Assembly: GCA_900548735.1 (NCBI GenBank)
Contig: URMC01000001.1
Location: 1 to 64,000 of the forward strand
DNA: 64,000 nt
From: an uncultured Eubacteriales bacterium
GTDB lineage: Bacteria > Bacillota > Clostridia > Oscillospirales > CAG-272
Direction of reading: 5' to 3'
Below the pieces are notes generated by a model. The model saw only the letters and a list, made by a program, of their open reading frames with translations, was not told the DNA's origin and did not search any database. Below are positions 32,657-43,927 of this stretch, one piece after another. Both the position numbers and the translations under genes were made by a program. Numbering within the stretch: the stretch's first letter is position 1; every line of letters starts with the position of its first letter.

Positions 32657-33208
32657 ATGGCGGTTTATCATTATCACTCCCCGTTAGGGGGCATGACATT
32701 GACCGGGGACGGCAACGCCGTGACCGGGGTTTGGTTTGACGGGCAGAAATACTTTGGAGAGGCGGGGGCGGCAAACTGTTTTGCAAAAAGGCTCCCAGAC
32801 GAGGAGGAGCCCCTGCCGGAGGCGGTTGCCGCATGGCTGGACCGCTATTTTAAGGGGATGAATCCGGGGGAGATTCCGAAGGTGGTATTCCCGGAGGCCT
32901 CGCCGTTCCGGCGACAGGTATGGGCGCTTTTGCGCCGCATTCCATACGGAAAACTCGTCACGTATGGGGACGTTTCGCGGGAAATCGAACGAAAAACCGG
33001 GCGCCGGGTCTCGGCGCAGGCGGTCGGCGGCGCGGTGGGGCACAATCCGATTTCGGTGATTGTTCCCTGCCATCGGGTAATCGGTTCCGACGGGAGTCTG
33101 ACCGGGTATGCCGGGGGGCTTACCAAGAAAATGGCGCTTTTACGATTGGAAGGAATAACCCCCGCGCTGCTTGCCGCAGAGCCGGAACGGTTTCGGTTTG
33201 AGTTTTAA
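32657..33208 (+). CDS. ogt: Methylated-DNA--protein-cysteine methyltransferase
   Basis: 183 residues from ATG 32657 (GAAAGGAG upstream). Suicide repair protein that takes the alkyl group from O6-alkylguanine. Active-site block VIVPCHRVIGSDGSLTGYAGG with the acceptor Cys, and the helix-turn-helix arginine-finger region RRIPYGKLVTYGDV are intact. First chromosomal gene right of the island. Single-gene unit. Confidence 0.95.
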   Translation: MAVYHYHSPLGGMTLTGDGNAVTGVWFDGQKYFGEAGAANCFAKRLPDEEEPLPEAVAAWLDRYFKGMNPGEIPKVVFPEASPFRRQVWALLRRIPYGKLVTYGDVSREIERKTGRRVSAQAVGGAVGHNPISVIVPCHRVIGSDGSLTGYAGGLTKKMALLRLEGITPALLAAEPERFRFEF

Positions 33209-33720
33209 GCGGGGCGGGTTTGGCGGAACGAATGATTAGGATGTGAGGGGCGAACAGGTGAGCGGCTAATGGTCGGCACCTTGCGGTGCGGCTTTCAGGC
33301 TCCCGCCTTACTTTGGGTACACACGCCCAACTTTTGTAGCGGCGACCATTGGTCGCCGCCAACCCAACAAAAACAAACATTTGTAGGGGAGGGGTTTCCC
33401 CTCCCGTTTGTAAGGATTTTTATCCCATCAACCGGCGGCGCACTTGCCCGTTTGCTTGCCCGCCGCAGGCGCGCGAAAAGGGGGCTTTTTGAAAAAAGCC
33501 CCCTTTAAATCCCCGAAAAACTTTTACACAGCACACGCCAAACTTTCGGCGAGTGCGCCCAAAGTAAGGCGTCAGCCTGAAAGCTGCACCGCAGGTGCCG
33601 TCAGCCTGTCAGCCGCACCGCAGGTGCCCCCGCCGCAGGCGGCGCAGGTGCCGTCAGCCTATCAGCCCCACCGCAAGGTGGTTGTCAACTGGCGCCGGGA
33701 TGATTTTGGAATTTGGCGAA
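33209..33720. repeat. Repeat-rich gene-free region with long imperfect inverted repeat
   Basis: No gene in about 510 bp. Arms 33275-33336 and 33539-33599 are inverted copies of about 62 bp sharing CTTACTTTGGG / CCCAAAGTAAG and CTTTCAGGCT / AGCCTGAAAG. Between them lie palindromes GCGGCGACC/GGTCGCCGC (33339-33359), GGGAGGGG/CCCCTCCC (33386-33405) and a terminator-like AAAGGGGGCTTTTT/AAAAAGCCCCCTTT (33477-33505). After the right arm the unit GTCAGCCTGTCAGCC-GCACCGCAGGTG repeats about three times (33571-33680). It resembles a MITE or REP cluster. Confidence 0.7.
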
Positions 33721-36215
<2,495 letters not shown>

Positions 36216-36243
<28 letters not shown>

Positions 36244-38447
36244 TCCCCGGCAAAGATAGCCAGTGCCCCGCGCACGCGTGCCATCACGTCATCCGTCATT
36301 TTGGCGCCGGTGGCAAGCACATCGCGCAACTGCGGCTCTTTGGTCTCAAAATACGCATACAATTCGCTTTCAAACACCCTGAATTCCGGCACGGGAACGC
36401 TGTCGGCAAACCCTTCCGCCACAGCGAAGATCAACAGCGCCTCCTGCCAGTCCTCCAGCGGCGAAAAGCGGCGCTGTCTGAGCGCGGTCATCATCCGCAC
36501 GCCTGCATCCAGCGTTTTTTGCGTATCGGCGTCCACATCGGCGCCAAACTGCGCAAAGCCGGACAGTTCCCGGTATTGCGCCAGGCGCATACGAAGCGAA
36601 GCCGAAACCTGTTTCATCAGTTTGGTCTGCGCCGCGCTGCCCACACGGGAGACCGAAAGCCCCACGTTGATTGCCGGGCGCTGACCCGCATAAAACAGTT
36701 CGGTATCGAGGAATATCTGCCCATCCGTGATGGAAATCACGTTGGTCGGGATATACGACGAAATGTCGCCCGCCAGCGTTTCCAGGAGCGGCAGGGCGGT
36801 CATGGAGCCGCCGCCCAGTTCGGGCGAGAGTTTTGCCGCGCGCTCCAACAGGCGCGAATGGAGATAGAAAATATCCCCCGGATATGCCTCACGCCCGGAG
36901 GGGCGGTGCAAGAGAAGCGATAACTCGCGGTATGCCACGGCGTGCTTGGAAAGATCGTCATACACGATCAGCACGTCGCGCCCCGCATACATAAAGTACT
37001 CGCCCATCGCCGTTGCGGCAAAGGGGGCGATATACTGCAACGAAGCCGATTCCGACGCGTCGGCACACACGATAATGGTATATTTCATCGCACCGTTCTG
37101 TTCCAGTTTGGCGCGAAGCCCGGCGACCGTGGTATCCTTTTGCCCGATGGCAACGTAAATGCACACCACGTTTCTGCCACGTTGGCTGATAATCGCGTCC
37201 ACCGCGAGGGCGGATTTACCGGTCTGTCGGTCACCGATAACCAGTTCCCGCTGACCTTTGCCGATCGGCACCAGTGCGTCGATCGCCTTAATCCCGGTAT
37301 GAAGCGGCTCCGAGACGGAGGCGCGCTCCAGAATAGCCGGCGCTTTGCACTCGATGGGGCGGCGCTCCCCCGTGCGGATCTGCCCCTTACCGTCAATGGC
37401 GTGCCCCAGCGCATCCACCACTCTGCCAAGCAATGCTTCACCCACCGGCACGGAAGCAATCTTGCCCACACGCCGCACGCGGCTGCCGCTTTCGATATGC
37501 GCGTAGTCGCCGTAAATCACGCACCCGATTTTGCCGGGCTGAATGTCCAGTACCATCCCGCGGTTTCCGCTGGCAAACTCCACCACCTCGCCGTACATAA
37601 TGTCGGCAAGACCGTCCATCCAGCAGATTCCGTCCGAAACCGTCAGGACTCTGCCGAGCTGGTAGGTAAAGACCTGTTCGCCCATCGCGTCCAGATCCTC
37701 CCGCAGTTCCGCGGCAAGGCGCGCCGCGTCCTCCGTGCCCTCGATGCAGTCTTTCTGCATCCGGTGCTCCATCTGATACAGGCGCTCGGTCACGGAGCAA
37801 TCATACACCGTGTCGCCGATACGAAGGCAAAGCCCGCCCAGCAGGTCCGGGTTTTCCTTGACCCAAAAAGAGGTTTTGCCCCCCACCGCCGCCAGCATCC
37901 GGTCGGTGTATTCCTCCATCTGCCGCACCAGCTCCTCCGGGAGCGGGAATGCGGAAGTCAGCGTGACGTACAGCACGTCATGCGTTTTCAGATAGGCAAT
38001 ATCACCGGGGGTCAGTTGCACTTTTTCCAAAATATTTCGCACCATCTGCGGCTCTTTTTGCCGCAGAGCCGTGGCATACGGCTCCGTGCCTAACATCCGC
38101 AACACGTTCTCCCGGATGGCGGAAACCGCCTCCCGGTGCACGCCGGAAATCATTTCCCGGCGCATCTCGCGCCGCATTTCGGCGCCGGCGCTGTGTGCCT
38201 CTGTCAATTTCGTTTCGTTTTCTTTGGCGATACCCGCCAGTTTTGCCGCCGCCAGTGCTTCCGGCGGGTCGGCACGCTCCGGCTCGGGCAAGGTCAGAGT
38301 CTCCTTTTCCGCTTCCTCCGCAAAGGAAATATCCCGGTCGATGCGGTCTTTCCGGGAACGGAAAATCTCCGCGATCTTTTTTCTGCCAAGCAGTACGATC
38401 AGCAAAACAAGAATCGCGAAATTGATGATTGCATATACGATATTCAT
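36216..38447 (-). CDS. ATP synthase b-like / delta C-terminal domain / alpha fusion
   Basis: 743 residues where alpha alone is about 500. Residues 1-22 are a membrane helix (MNIVYAIINFAILVLLIVLL) followed by KKIAEIFRSRKDRIDRDI, as at the start of b subunits; 60-110 charged helix; 110-235 match the delta C-terminal domain (VLYVTLTSAFPLPEELVRQM, ENPDLLGGLCLRIGDTVYDCSV). From about 255 a complete alpha follows (GRVLTVSDGI, P-loop GDRQTGKSA, VYDDLSKHAVAYRELSLL, RPAINVGLSVSRVGSAAQ). The delta N-terminal domain is not evident. A separate normal atpF lies just upstream and no separate atpH exists. Internal ATGs at 37760 and 37685 with GGAG-type sites could give free alpha. Operon position is exactly that of atpH-atpA. 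Confidence 0.92.
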
Positions 38448-38465
38448 AAATTCCCTGCTCAGGGG

Positions 38466-38882
38466 TCAGGAGGTCAGGCGGGAAACAAACAGCGCCGCCA
38501 GTTTTTCTGCCTCTCCGGCAACCTCTGCGGACAGCGCGGATTTCTCCGCATCCAGCGATTTTGCATACCGTTCACACTCGTTTTGCTCCTCGGTGCGTGC
38601 CGCGGCTAGCAAACGGTCTGCCTCCTCCTGCCCCTGAACGATCATCCTTTCCGCGTCATTTTTTGCCTTGACGGTGCTCTCCCGAAACGCCTCGTCCGCG
38701 GCGGCCTTTGCCGCTTTTCCGGCGTTTTCGTTGTCTTCATGGCGCTTTTTCGCCGCCGCGATTCTCGCCGTGCGCGCGTCCATCATGCGCAACATCGGGG
38801 CAAACAGCAGTTTTTGGAGAATCAGCACCAATAAAAGAAAGCAGATCACCGTCCAGACCATCACAGAAACCTGTATGTTCAA
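38466..38882 (-). CDS. atpF: F-type ATP synthase subunit b
   Basis: 138 residues. One N-terminal membrane helix (VMVWTVICFLLLVLILQKLL), PMLRMMDARTARI, then a long charged helix rich in Ala/Lys/Glu that forms the peripheral stalk. Shorter than the usual 160. The following gene starts with a second b-like anchor, so two different b-type helices may form the stalk. 18-bp gap to the fusion gene. Confidence 0.9.
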   Translation of the reverse strand: MNIQVSVMVWTVICFLLLVLILQKLLFAPMLRMMDARTARIAAAKKRHEDNENAGKAAKAAADEAFRESTVKAKNDAERMIVQGQEEADRLLAAARTEEQNECERYAKSLDAEKSALSAEVAGEAEKLAALFVSRLTS

Positions 38883-38894
38883 GACTGCCCCTCC

Positions 38895-39125
38895 TTAGAT
38901 TTTGGAAACCAGCATAAAGGCGATCAGCAGGCCGTAAATCGTCAGCGCCTCCATCAGTGCCATGGAGATAATGAGGGAAGAACGGATGTCTTTTGCGGCG
39001 TCAGGCTGGCGGGCAATGCTCTCCATTGCCGCCTTGGCGGTCAGCCCCTGGGCGATAGCGGGAAAAATCGTGCTGAATGCCACCGCGATAGCGGCGGCGA
39101 GTGCGATCAGTGCTTCTCTTGTCAT
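38895..39125 (-). CDS. atpE: F-type ATP synthase subunit c
   Basis: 76 residues, two membrane helices joined by the polar loop RQPDA. The first helix has an Ala series (A10-x-A12-x-A14-x-A16) where most c subunits have GxGxGxG. The ion site in helix 2 is MEALTIY: the essential Glu is present, the Tyr and the helix-1 Gln (AIAQG) known from sodium-binding c rings are present, but the Ser/Thr after Glu is Ala. Coupling ion is thus unclear, proton more likely. Start overlaps atpB by 4 bp (ATGA). Confidence 0.95.
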   Translation of the reverse strand: MTREALIALAAAIAVAFSTIFPAIAQGLTAKAAMESIARQPDAAKDIRSSLIISMALMEALTIYGLLIAFMLVSKI

Positions 39126-39856
39126 GATTGTGTACTCCTTTTCATTTTCTTTTTGGAATGTTTTTCACGCGGCAGCTTTACTTCTTCTTTTTCGGTTGCC
39201 TCGTCTAAATAAATCGAAACCAACATGGTAAATACCACCGCCTGCAATGCGCAGAACAGGCACGACAGCACCATCATAATGACCGGTGCGCCAATGGGAA
39301 GAACGTGGTACAATTCCTCCGTGACCGTCTCCTCGCCGAACACGTTGCCGTAAAGACGGAGCGCCAGCGACGCGGGCTTGATGAACTCATCCAACAACAA
39401 CAGCGGCAACATGAAAAATGCCGGGGTCACAAACCGTTTGAAGTAATGCCCCACCCCGTTGCAAAGCCCTGCCGCCTGCAAAAACACAAACGCAATGCCG
39501 CCCAGCGCCAGCCCGGTGGAAAGCGACGAGGTCGGCGCTTTGACATAATCCGTCATACCGACACCGGGGAGAAGCCCCGAATAATTGGAAAGAATGATAA
39601 AAACAAACAGCGAGGCGAGAAACGGAAAATACTTTCGCGCTTTCTCCTTGCCGAGGATCCCGGAAAAGAAGTTATCGAGGTACTCCACCCCGGTCTCCAC
39701 AATGTTCTGAAATTTCCCCGGGCGCTCTTTCATATGCCTGGTGGCAATAAGAGAAACGATAGCAACCAGCGCGAGAATCCCCCACATGGCAACCACCTCG
39801 CCCGTGACGTCCAGTACCCCGAAAATGCGGATCAGAACCTTTGAGTTTTCACCCAT
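39122..39856 (-). CDS. atpB: F-type ATP synthase subunit a
   Basis: 244 residues from ATG 39856 (GGGGG 8 bp upstream). Five or six membrane helices; the essential Arg lies in PASLALRLYGNVFGEE, the hallmark of subunit a, and the C-terminal helix has QAVVFTMLVSIYL. Unusually the C-terminus carries a 25-residue Lys/Glu-rich tail. Overlaps atpI by 8 bp and atpE by 4 bp. Confidence 0.95.
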   Translation of the reverse strand: MGENSKVLIRIFGVLDVTGEVVAMWGILALVAIVSLIATRHMKERPGKFQNIVETGVEYLDNFFSGILGKEKARKYFPFLASLFVFIILSNYSGLLPGVGMTDYVKAPTSSLSTGLALGGIAFVFLQAAGLCNGVGHYFKRFVTPAFFMLPLLLLDEFIKPASLALRLYGNVFGEETVTEELYHVLPIGAPVIMMVLSCLFCALQAVVFTMLVSIYLDEATEKEEVKLPREKHSKKKMKRSTQS

Positions 39857-40181
39857 CGTTCTCACCCCCCTGACTGTGCTCCTCCGGCGGTTTTTTCCAC
39901 TTGGAGGTGACCTTTACCAGCCGCGAGGTAAAGTAAAGCGAGGACACGGTAATGCCCAATGCCGCGCCGATCAGCAACGGAATCAGATCCCACGGGAGAG
40001 CGGGCGCCAGGAAATACACCGCCAGAAAATACCCGATCTGAATCAGGTTTCGCACGATGGAAAAAGCGGAAACCCGCGAGGGCGCGCGCCGCAACATCTG
40101 CACCGAAATCAGGTAGCAGACCCCGCCGACCAGCACGCCGCCAAGGAACGCGAAAGCCGCGCCCCACAACCAAAACGTCAT
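39849..40181 (-). CDS. atpI: ATP synthase protein I-like membrane protein
   Basis: 110 residues from ATG 40181 (AAAGGAG upstream). Four hydrophobic segments; the AtpI-like core has a GG pair (AFLGGVLVGGVCYL) and LIPLLIGAALGITVSSLYF. First gene of the operon, the usual place of AtpI, which helps c-ring assembly in some bacteria. Weakly conserved family, so identity rests partly on position. Confidence 0.8.
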   Translation of the reverse strand: MTFWLWGAAFAFLGGVLVGGVCYLISVQMLRRAPSRVSAFSIVRNLIQIGYFLAVYFLAPALPWDLIPLLIGAALGITVSSLYFTSRLVKVTSKWKKPPEEHSQGGENDG

Positions 40182-40210
40182 CTTTTTCTCCTTTCTTTTA
40201 CAGACTTTGT

Positions 40211-40252
40211 AAAAAAGCGCACCGCGCATCCGCAAAAGAACGCGCGGCGCAC
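40211..40252 (-). terminator. Attenuator-like terminator in the atp leader
   Basis: On the minus strand an 11-bp stem (GTGCGCCGCGC/GCGCGGTGCGC with two G-U pairs) is followed by TTTTTT, between the atp promoter and atpI. Full operon expression would need read-through. Confidence 0.6.
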
Positions 40253-40264
40253 CGGATTTTCTAC

Positions 40265-40293
40265 ATTATAACACCGCCCAACCTTTTTGTAAA
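40265..40293 (-). promoter_or_regulatory. Promoter of the atp operon
   Basis: TTTACA-17 bp-TATAAT on the minus strand, about 85 bp upstream of atpI. Confidence 0.8.
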
Positions 40294-40347
40294 GCGCGAG
40301 CGGTGAAATAAATGCATATTTTTTTCTTATAATTATATATATTTCGC

Positions 40348-40977
40348 TTATGAATTCTCCGCGGGGGCGGAATTTTCCGCAGGGGCAGGCTTGGCGCGAT
40401 ACTTCAGGCGCGACCAGAATACAATGGCAACCTGACCAGGGATGCCGAGACTGAAAATCAACCACAGGTTATAACCAAACGGCAGAAACGTGAGGTACAC
40501 GGTAGCCAGCACCGACCACATCAGAAGCGAGATAATGAGATAGTTGCGCCGCTGGTTGAACCACACGCTGTTACATACCAGCCACACAATCATGGAGATC
40601 GGCACGGCGTAAATAAACGCCAGCCATTGGAAATCAATTCCCCCGGTGGAAAAATCCACTACCATAAAGCAGAACGTGGCAATCAGCCACACCAGCAGAA
40701 TGGCAATGCCCGTAATAAAACCGCGGTTGATGAGTTTGTTGCGTTTTTTCTGCGCTTCCGCCGGGTGCGTTTCCTCCACCAGATAATTCAATGTCACGCC
40801 GAACAGTTCCGCAATCTGCAAAAGCACCGTCACATCCGGGATGGATTCTCCGCGCTCCCATTTGGAGATTGCTTTGTCGGAGTAGTTCAGCTTTTCGGCA
40901 AATTCCAGTTGGGTCATCCCCGCGCCCTGGCGAAGGGCGGCGATATTCCCCGCGATAATCGCTTTTACGTCTTTCAT
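40348..40977 (-). CDS. XRE-family HTH regulator with membrane domain
   Basis: 209 residues from ATG 40977 (GGAGGTGAGA upstream). Cro/C1-type HTH (MTQLEFAEKLNYSDKAISKWERGESIPDV, residues about 20-50), a linker, then four hydrophobic segments (about 87-110, 118-140, 145-165, 170-192) and an Ala/Pro/Glu tail with a repeated APAENS. Membrane-tethered HTH proteins of this kind are common in Firmicutes; the target genes are unknown. Confidence 0.88.
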   Translation of the reverse strand: MKDVKAIIAGNIAALRQGAGMTQLEFAEKLNYSDKAISKWERGESIPDVTVLLQIAELFGVTLNYLVEETHPAEAQKKRNKLINRGFITGIAILLVWLIATFCFMVVDFSTGGIDFQWLAFIYAVPISMIVWLVCNSVWFNQRRNYLIISLLMWSVLATVYLTFLPFGYNLWLIFSLGIPGQVAIVFWSRLKYRAKPAPAENSAPAENS

Positions 40978-41021
40978 GCAAATCTCACCTCCCATCGGCA
41001 GGAAAATTCTTTCCAGTTGAC

Positions 41022-41050
41022 AGTATAACACATCCGAAAGAAAAAATCAA
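41022..41050 (-). promoter_or_regulatory. Promoter of the XRE regulator
   Basis: TTGATT-17 bp-TATACT on the minus strand. Confidence 0.7.
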
Positions 41051-41238
41051 GTGTTTTTCATCACATGCCGGGGTTTCTACTGCCAGTAGAACGAAAAATC
41101 CGCAACTCTACACCCCTGCCCCCGAAGAGTATAGCGCAATCCCGCAAAAGTAGGTTGATTAAAATCTCCTTTTTGCATTAAAATATGTGTGTAGAATTTT
41201 TCGCGCCCGGGGGCGCCAAATCGGAAAGGAGAACCCGC

Positions 41239-42105
41239 ATGAACCCGTATGTTATCTTCACAGATTCCGGCTGTGACATCCTCCCTGCCCTGTTGCAGAA
41301 GTGGGGGGTGCGCTATTGCAATCTTACATTTAAATTTGACGACTCCGAAAAGGAGTACACCTTTGAGGATATTTCCCATAAAGAATTTTATGACCGCATG
41401 AGGGAGGGGCACCTGGTCAAGACCGCGGCTGTAAACTCCGAGGTGTTCCGCATGGCATTTGAGGAAGAGTTGTCGGCAGGCAACGATATTCTTTATCTCG
41501 GTCTTTCCGGGGGGCTCAGTTCCACCTATGAAACGGGGCACATGGTCGCCGAATCGCTGAAAGAAAAGTATCCTGCCCGCAAAATTCTTACCGTAGATAC
41601 GCTCAGTGCCTCCGCGGGGCTGGGATTGTTGATCTGGATGACGGTGCAGAAAAAAGAAAAGGGCGCCACAATTGAGGAGGCGGCGGAATTTGCCACCGAA
41701 ACGCGCGGGCACATTGCCCACTGGTTTACCGTGGACGACCTGATTTATCTCAAGCGCGGCGGGCGGCTGAACTCCGCCATGACGTTTTTCGGCAGCGCAC
41801 TGGGCATCAAGCCGATTCTGCATGCCAGCAACGAGGGCAAAGCCGTGAATATGGCAAAGGTGCGCGGCAGAAAAAACGCACTGATTGCCCTTGCCAATAA
41901 GTATGGTGAAACCGCCATTGATCCGACCGAGAATCCGGTATTCCTCACCCATGGCGACTGCCTGAAAGATGTGGAAATGCTGAAGGATATGCTGGTGGAG
42001 CGTTACGGAGCCAAGGTAGGAATGGTTTCCTATCACGGCGCAGTAACAGGTGCTTATGGCGGCCCCGGCGTGATCGGGATGTTTTATCTTGCCAAGGAAC
42101 GGTAA
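41239..42105 (+). CDS. DegV-family fatty-acid-binding protein
   Basis: 288 residues from ATG 41239 (GGAAAGGAGA upstream). DegV signature: N-terminal YVIFTDSGCDI, central LGLSGGLSSTYETG and ISLK-type VDDLIYLKRGGRLN, GIKPIL, and the C-terminal HGAVTGAYGGPGVIGMFYL. In Firmicutes such proteins (FakB) bind a fatty acid for phosphorylation by FakA, which is not in this window. Single gene. Confidence 0.93.
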   Translation: MNPYVIFTDSGCDILPALLQKWGVRYCNLTFKFDDSEKEYTFEDISHKEFYDRMREGHLVKTAAVNSEVFRMAFEEELSAGNDILYLGLSGGLSSTYETGHMVAESLKEKYPARKILTVDTLSASAGLGLLIWMTVQKKEKGATIEEAAEFATETRGHIAHWFTVDDLIYLKRGGRLNSAMTFFGSALGIKPILHASNEGKAVNMAKVRGRKNALIALANKYGETAIDPTENPVFLTHGDCLKDVEMLKDMLVERYGAKVGMVSYHGAVTGAYGGPGVIGMFYLAKER

Positions 42106-42140
42106 AAAAATGCCGGCGCAAAAGTGCGCCGGCATTTTTT
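42105..42140. terminator. Bidirectional terminator degV / cupin
   Basis: Perfect 16-bp stem (AAAAAATGCCGGCGCA and its complement), 4-nt loop, T-run on both strands. Confidence 0.9.
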
Positions 42141-42147
42141 GCCGGAA

Positions 42148-42480
42148 TTATTTGACCACGACCAACAGCATTTTGAACTGCTCCTTGCCATAGACCGCAT
42201 GCGGGTGCCCGGCGGGCATCACAATGGATTCGCCCTCCTTGAGATCGTGCCCTACACCGTCAATGGTGATGGTGCCCTCTCCGTCAAGGCAGGTGACAAA
42301 CGCGTCACCGGGGGCGCTGTGTGCGCTGATTTCCTCGCCCTTGTCAAAAGAGAACAGCGTGATGCTGAGCGCGTCATTCTGCGCCAGCGTTTTGCTGACC
42401 ACCTGCCCTGCCTGATATGCCACTTCCTCTTTTAAGGTCAGCACTTTGGCTTTTTCGATATTTTTCAGAAATTCTTTCAT
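42148..42480 (-). CDS. Cupin-domain protein
   Basis: 110 residues from ATG 42480 (GGGAGGA upstream). Single cupin barrel: motif 1 ISAHSAPGDAFVTCLDGEG, motif 2 LKEGESIVMPAGHPHAV; the metal-site residues (His in SAH, Glu/Asp side and HPH) are partly present. Typical of small sensor-like or dioxygenase-like cupins with no assigned substrate. Confidence 0.88.
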   Translation of the reverse strand: MKEFLKNIEKAKVLTLKEEVAYQAGQVVSKTLAQNDALSITLFSFDKGEEISAHSAPGDAFVTCLDGEGTITIDGVGHDLKEGESIVMPAGHPHAVYGKEQFKMLLVVVK

Positions 42481-42560
42481 TTGAAATTCCTCCCTCCGGG
42501 TGTCGCGCACCGCTGTCTTTATTATACCACAAGGCGCGCGGCGGCACAAGCCGAAAATAC

Positions 42561-42581
42561 AAAAGCCCCAAAGGGGCTTTT
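42561..42581. terminator. Terminator after flavodoxin
   Basis: AAAAGCCCC-AAA-GGGGCTTTT, perfect 9-bp stem, between the flavodoxin stop and the cupin gene. Confidence 0.85.
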
Positions 42582-42591
42582 GTGCAGGAGA

Positions 42592-43017
42592 TTACTCTGC
42601 CAGTTTTGCGCCAAGCGCACGGCAAGCCGCCAGTGCGTCGTCATCCGGCGCTTCGTTGCAAATCACGCTTTCTGCCACCTGTTTGGCGCCTGCGGCAAAG
42701 CAGTCCTCCTCCCAGTTGCGCATCCACTCGCCGTCTCCCCAGCCATAAGAGCCGAAAAGAGCGATCGGTTTGCCCGCAAGACCTGCCTTGCAGGCGTCAA
42801 ACATCGGGGCAAACTCCTCTTCCTCCAAGACCTCCGAGCCCATTGCCGGGCAACCGAACGCGATAGCGTCAAATGCGGAAACCAGATCCGCGCTCATTTC
42901 TGCCGCGGTCAGCACCGCCACCTCGGCACCTGCCGCTTTTGCGCCCTCCGCCACGGCGTTAGCCATTGCCTCGGTGTTTCCTGTCCCGCTCCAATACACG
43001 ACTGCTGTTTTTTTCAT
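42592..43017 (-). CDS. Flavodoxin
   Basis: 141 residues. FMN phosphate loop WSGTGNTEAMA at the N-terminus and the aromatic FMN-stacking segment FGSYGWGDGEW. Short-chain flavodoxin that replaces ferredoxin under iron limitation. Third gene of the unit DUF2325-DUF3793-flavodoxin, whose promoter carries a metal-regulator-like palindrome. Confidence 0.95.
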   Translation of the reverse strand: MKKTAVVYWSGTGNTEAMANAVAEGAKAAGAEVAVLTAAEMSADLVSAFDAIAFGCPAMGSEVLEEEEFAPMFDACKAGLAGKPIALFGSYGWGDGEWMRNWEEDCFAAGAKQVAESVICNEAPDDDALAACRALGAKLAE

Positions 43018-43032
43018 TTTCTTCTCCTTTCT

Positions 43033-43587
43033 TTATGATGCCCGTACGACGAGCCGTTCAAATGCCCCGGTCTTTCGGTATACTTCCCGATAGACCCTGG
43101 TACATTTCTCAAATTGCGCAAACCGCCGCCGGGCAGACTCCACATCCCCAAACACCTTCCAGGTGCCGACATATTTTGCCGCCCTGCGGTCACCGTGGAT
43201 AAACCCGTATACATCCTCCGGCGGATAACCGAGAAACAGCCCAATTTCATGGGGGAATGCACCCCCGTGCCGAAGCCGGCGCGTCAGTTCCGTCAGGCAT
43301 TCCTCCGGGCTTTGCTGCGTGTATCCGCACTCGGAGAGGATCTCCCGCGCCCGCTTATTTTCAAGATCGCGGCAAAGGCACTCCGGGCGATATACGTAAA
43401 TCAACGCGTGCCCGTTCTCCGCCCGAACCGGAATCATCCGCACCCCGCGCGGGGTCAGGCAACGGTTAAAACGCCGCACGCTTTCATATAACCGCCGCCG
43501 GCACTCATAGGGGCAGGCAAACAGGTTGCCCGTTTTCAGCCCCGCCATCGTCGGTGAGCAGTTATTGACCACCAATTCCTCAGACAC
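43033..43587 (-). CDS. DUF3793 family protein
   Basis: 184 residues, GTG start at 43587. Contains VRMIPVRAENGHALIYVYRP, SPEECLTELTRRL, PHEIGLFLGYPPEDVYGF and W-x-VFGD near the C-terminus, as in the family. DUF3793 proteins are often encoded with flavodoxin and iron-transport genes; biochemical role unknown. Overlaps DUF2325 by 8 bp. Confidence 0.88.
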   Translation of the reverse strand: MSEELVVNNCSPTMAGLKTGNLFACPYECRRRLYESVRRFNRCLTPRGVRMIPVRAENGHALIYVYRPECLCRDLENKRAREILSECGYTQQSPEECLTELTRRLRHGGAFPHEIGLFLGYPPEDVYGFIHGDRRAAKYVGTWKVFGDVESARRRFAQFEKCTRVYREVYRKTGAFERLVVRAS

Positions 43588-43876
43588 GGTAAATGCCGCC
43601 CTTCGCGTGCTCGTCCAAAATATTTTTCAACGCCGTGGCGGAGCTCTGATGGCTACGCACAATGCGCACATTGCTCCCCTTCGTTTCGCTCATCACGGTG
43701 TGCAGCATTTTATGTGACATGGTGTTGGTAAACAACACCAAAAGATCCGGCGTGCCGAAATTCTTAAACCGCCCGGTCAATTTGGTATATACCTTGCTTT
43801 TGCAGGAGTAGGCTTCACACAACTCCCGATATTTTCTCTCCATACATTCGTTTCCGCCAACAATTACTACGCTCAC
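43580..43876 (-). CDS. DUF2325 family protein
   Basis: 98 residues, GTG start at 43876 with AAGGAGG 6 bp upstream. Rossmann-like SVVIVGGNECMERKY start and the LLVLFTNTMSHKMLHTV segment match DUF2325; a late VRSHQSSATALKNIL follows. First gene of the iron-linked unit. Function unknown. Confidence 0.88.
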   Translation of the reverse strand: MSVVIVGGNECMERKYRELCEAYSCKSKVYTKLTGRFKNFGTPDLLVLFTNTMSHKMLHTVMSETKGSNVRIVRSHQSSATALKNILDEHAKGGIYRV

Positions 43877-43903
43877 AACGCGCCTCCTTTGATCGTTTGA
43901 AAT

Positions 43904-43923
43904 TTGTTAGCGTATGCTAACAA
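43904..43923. promoter_or_regulatory. Palindromic operator of the DUF2325-flavodoxin unit
   Basis: TTGTTAGC-GTAT-GCTAACAA, 8-bp perfect arms, located over the predicted transcript start. It looks like a site for a metal-responsive DtxR/IdeR-type repressor, which would fit flavodoxin induction under low iron. Confidence 0.65.
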
Positions 43924-43927
43924 TTAG

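Noticed and set aside
38895..39125. Clear sodium-translocating c subunit
   Set aside because: Gln and Tyr fit but the hydroxyl residue after the key Glu is Ala, so the sodium site is incomplete.
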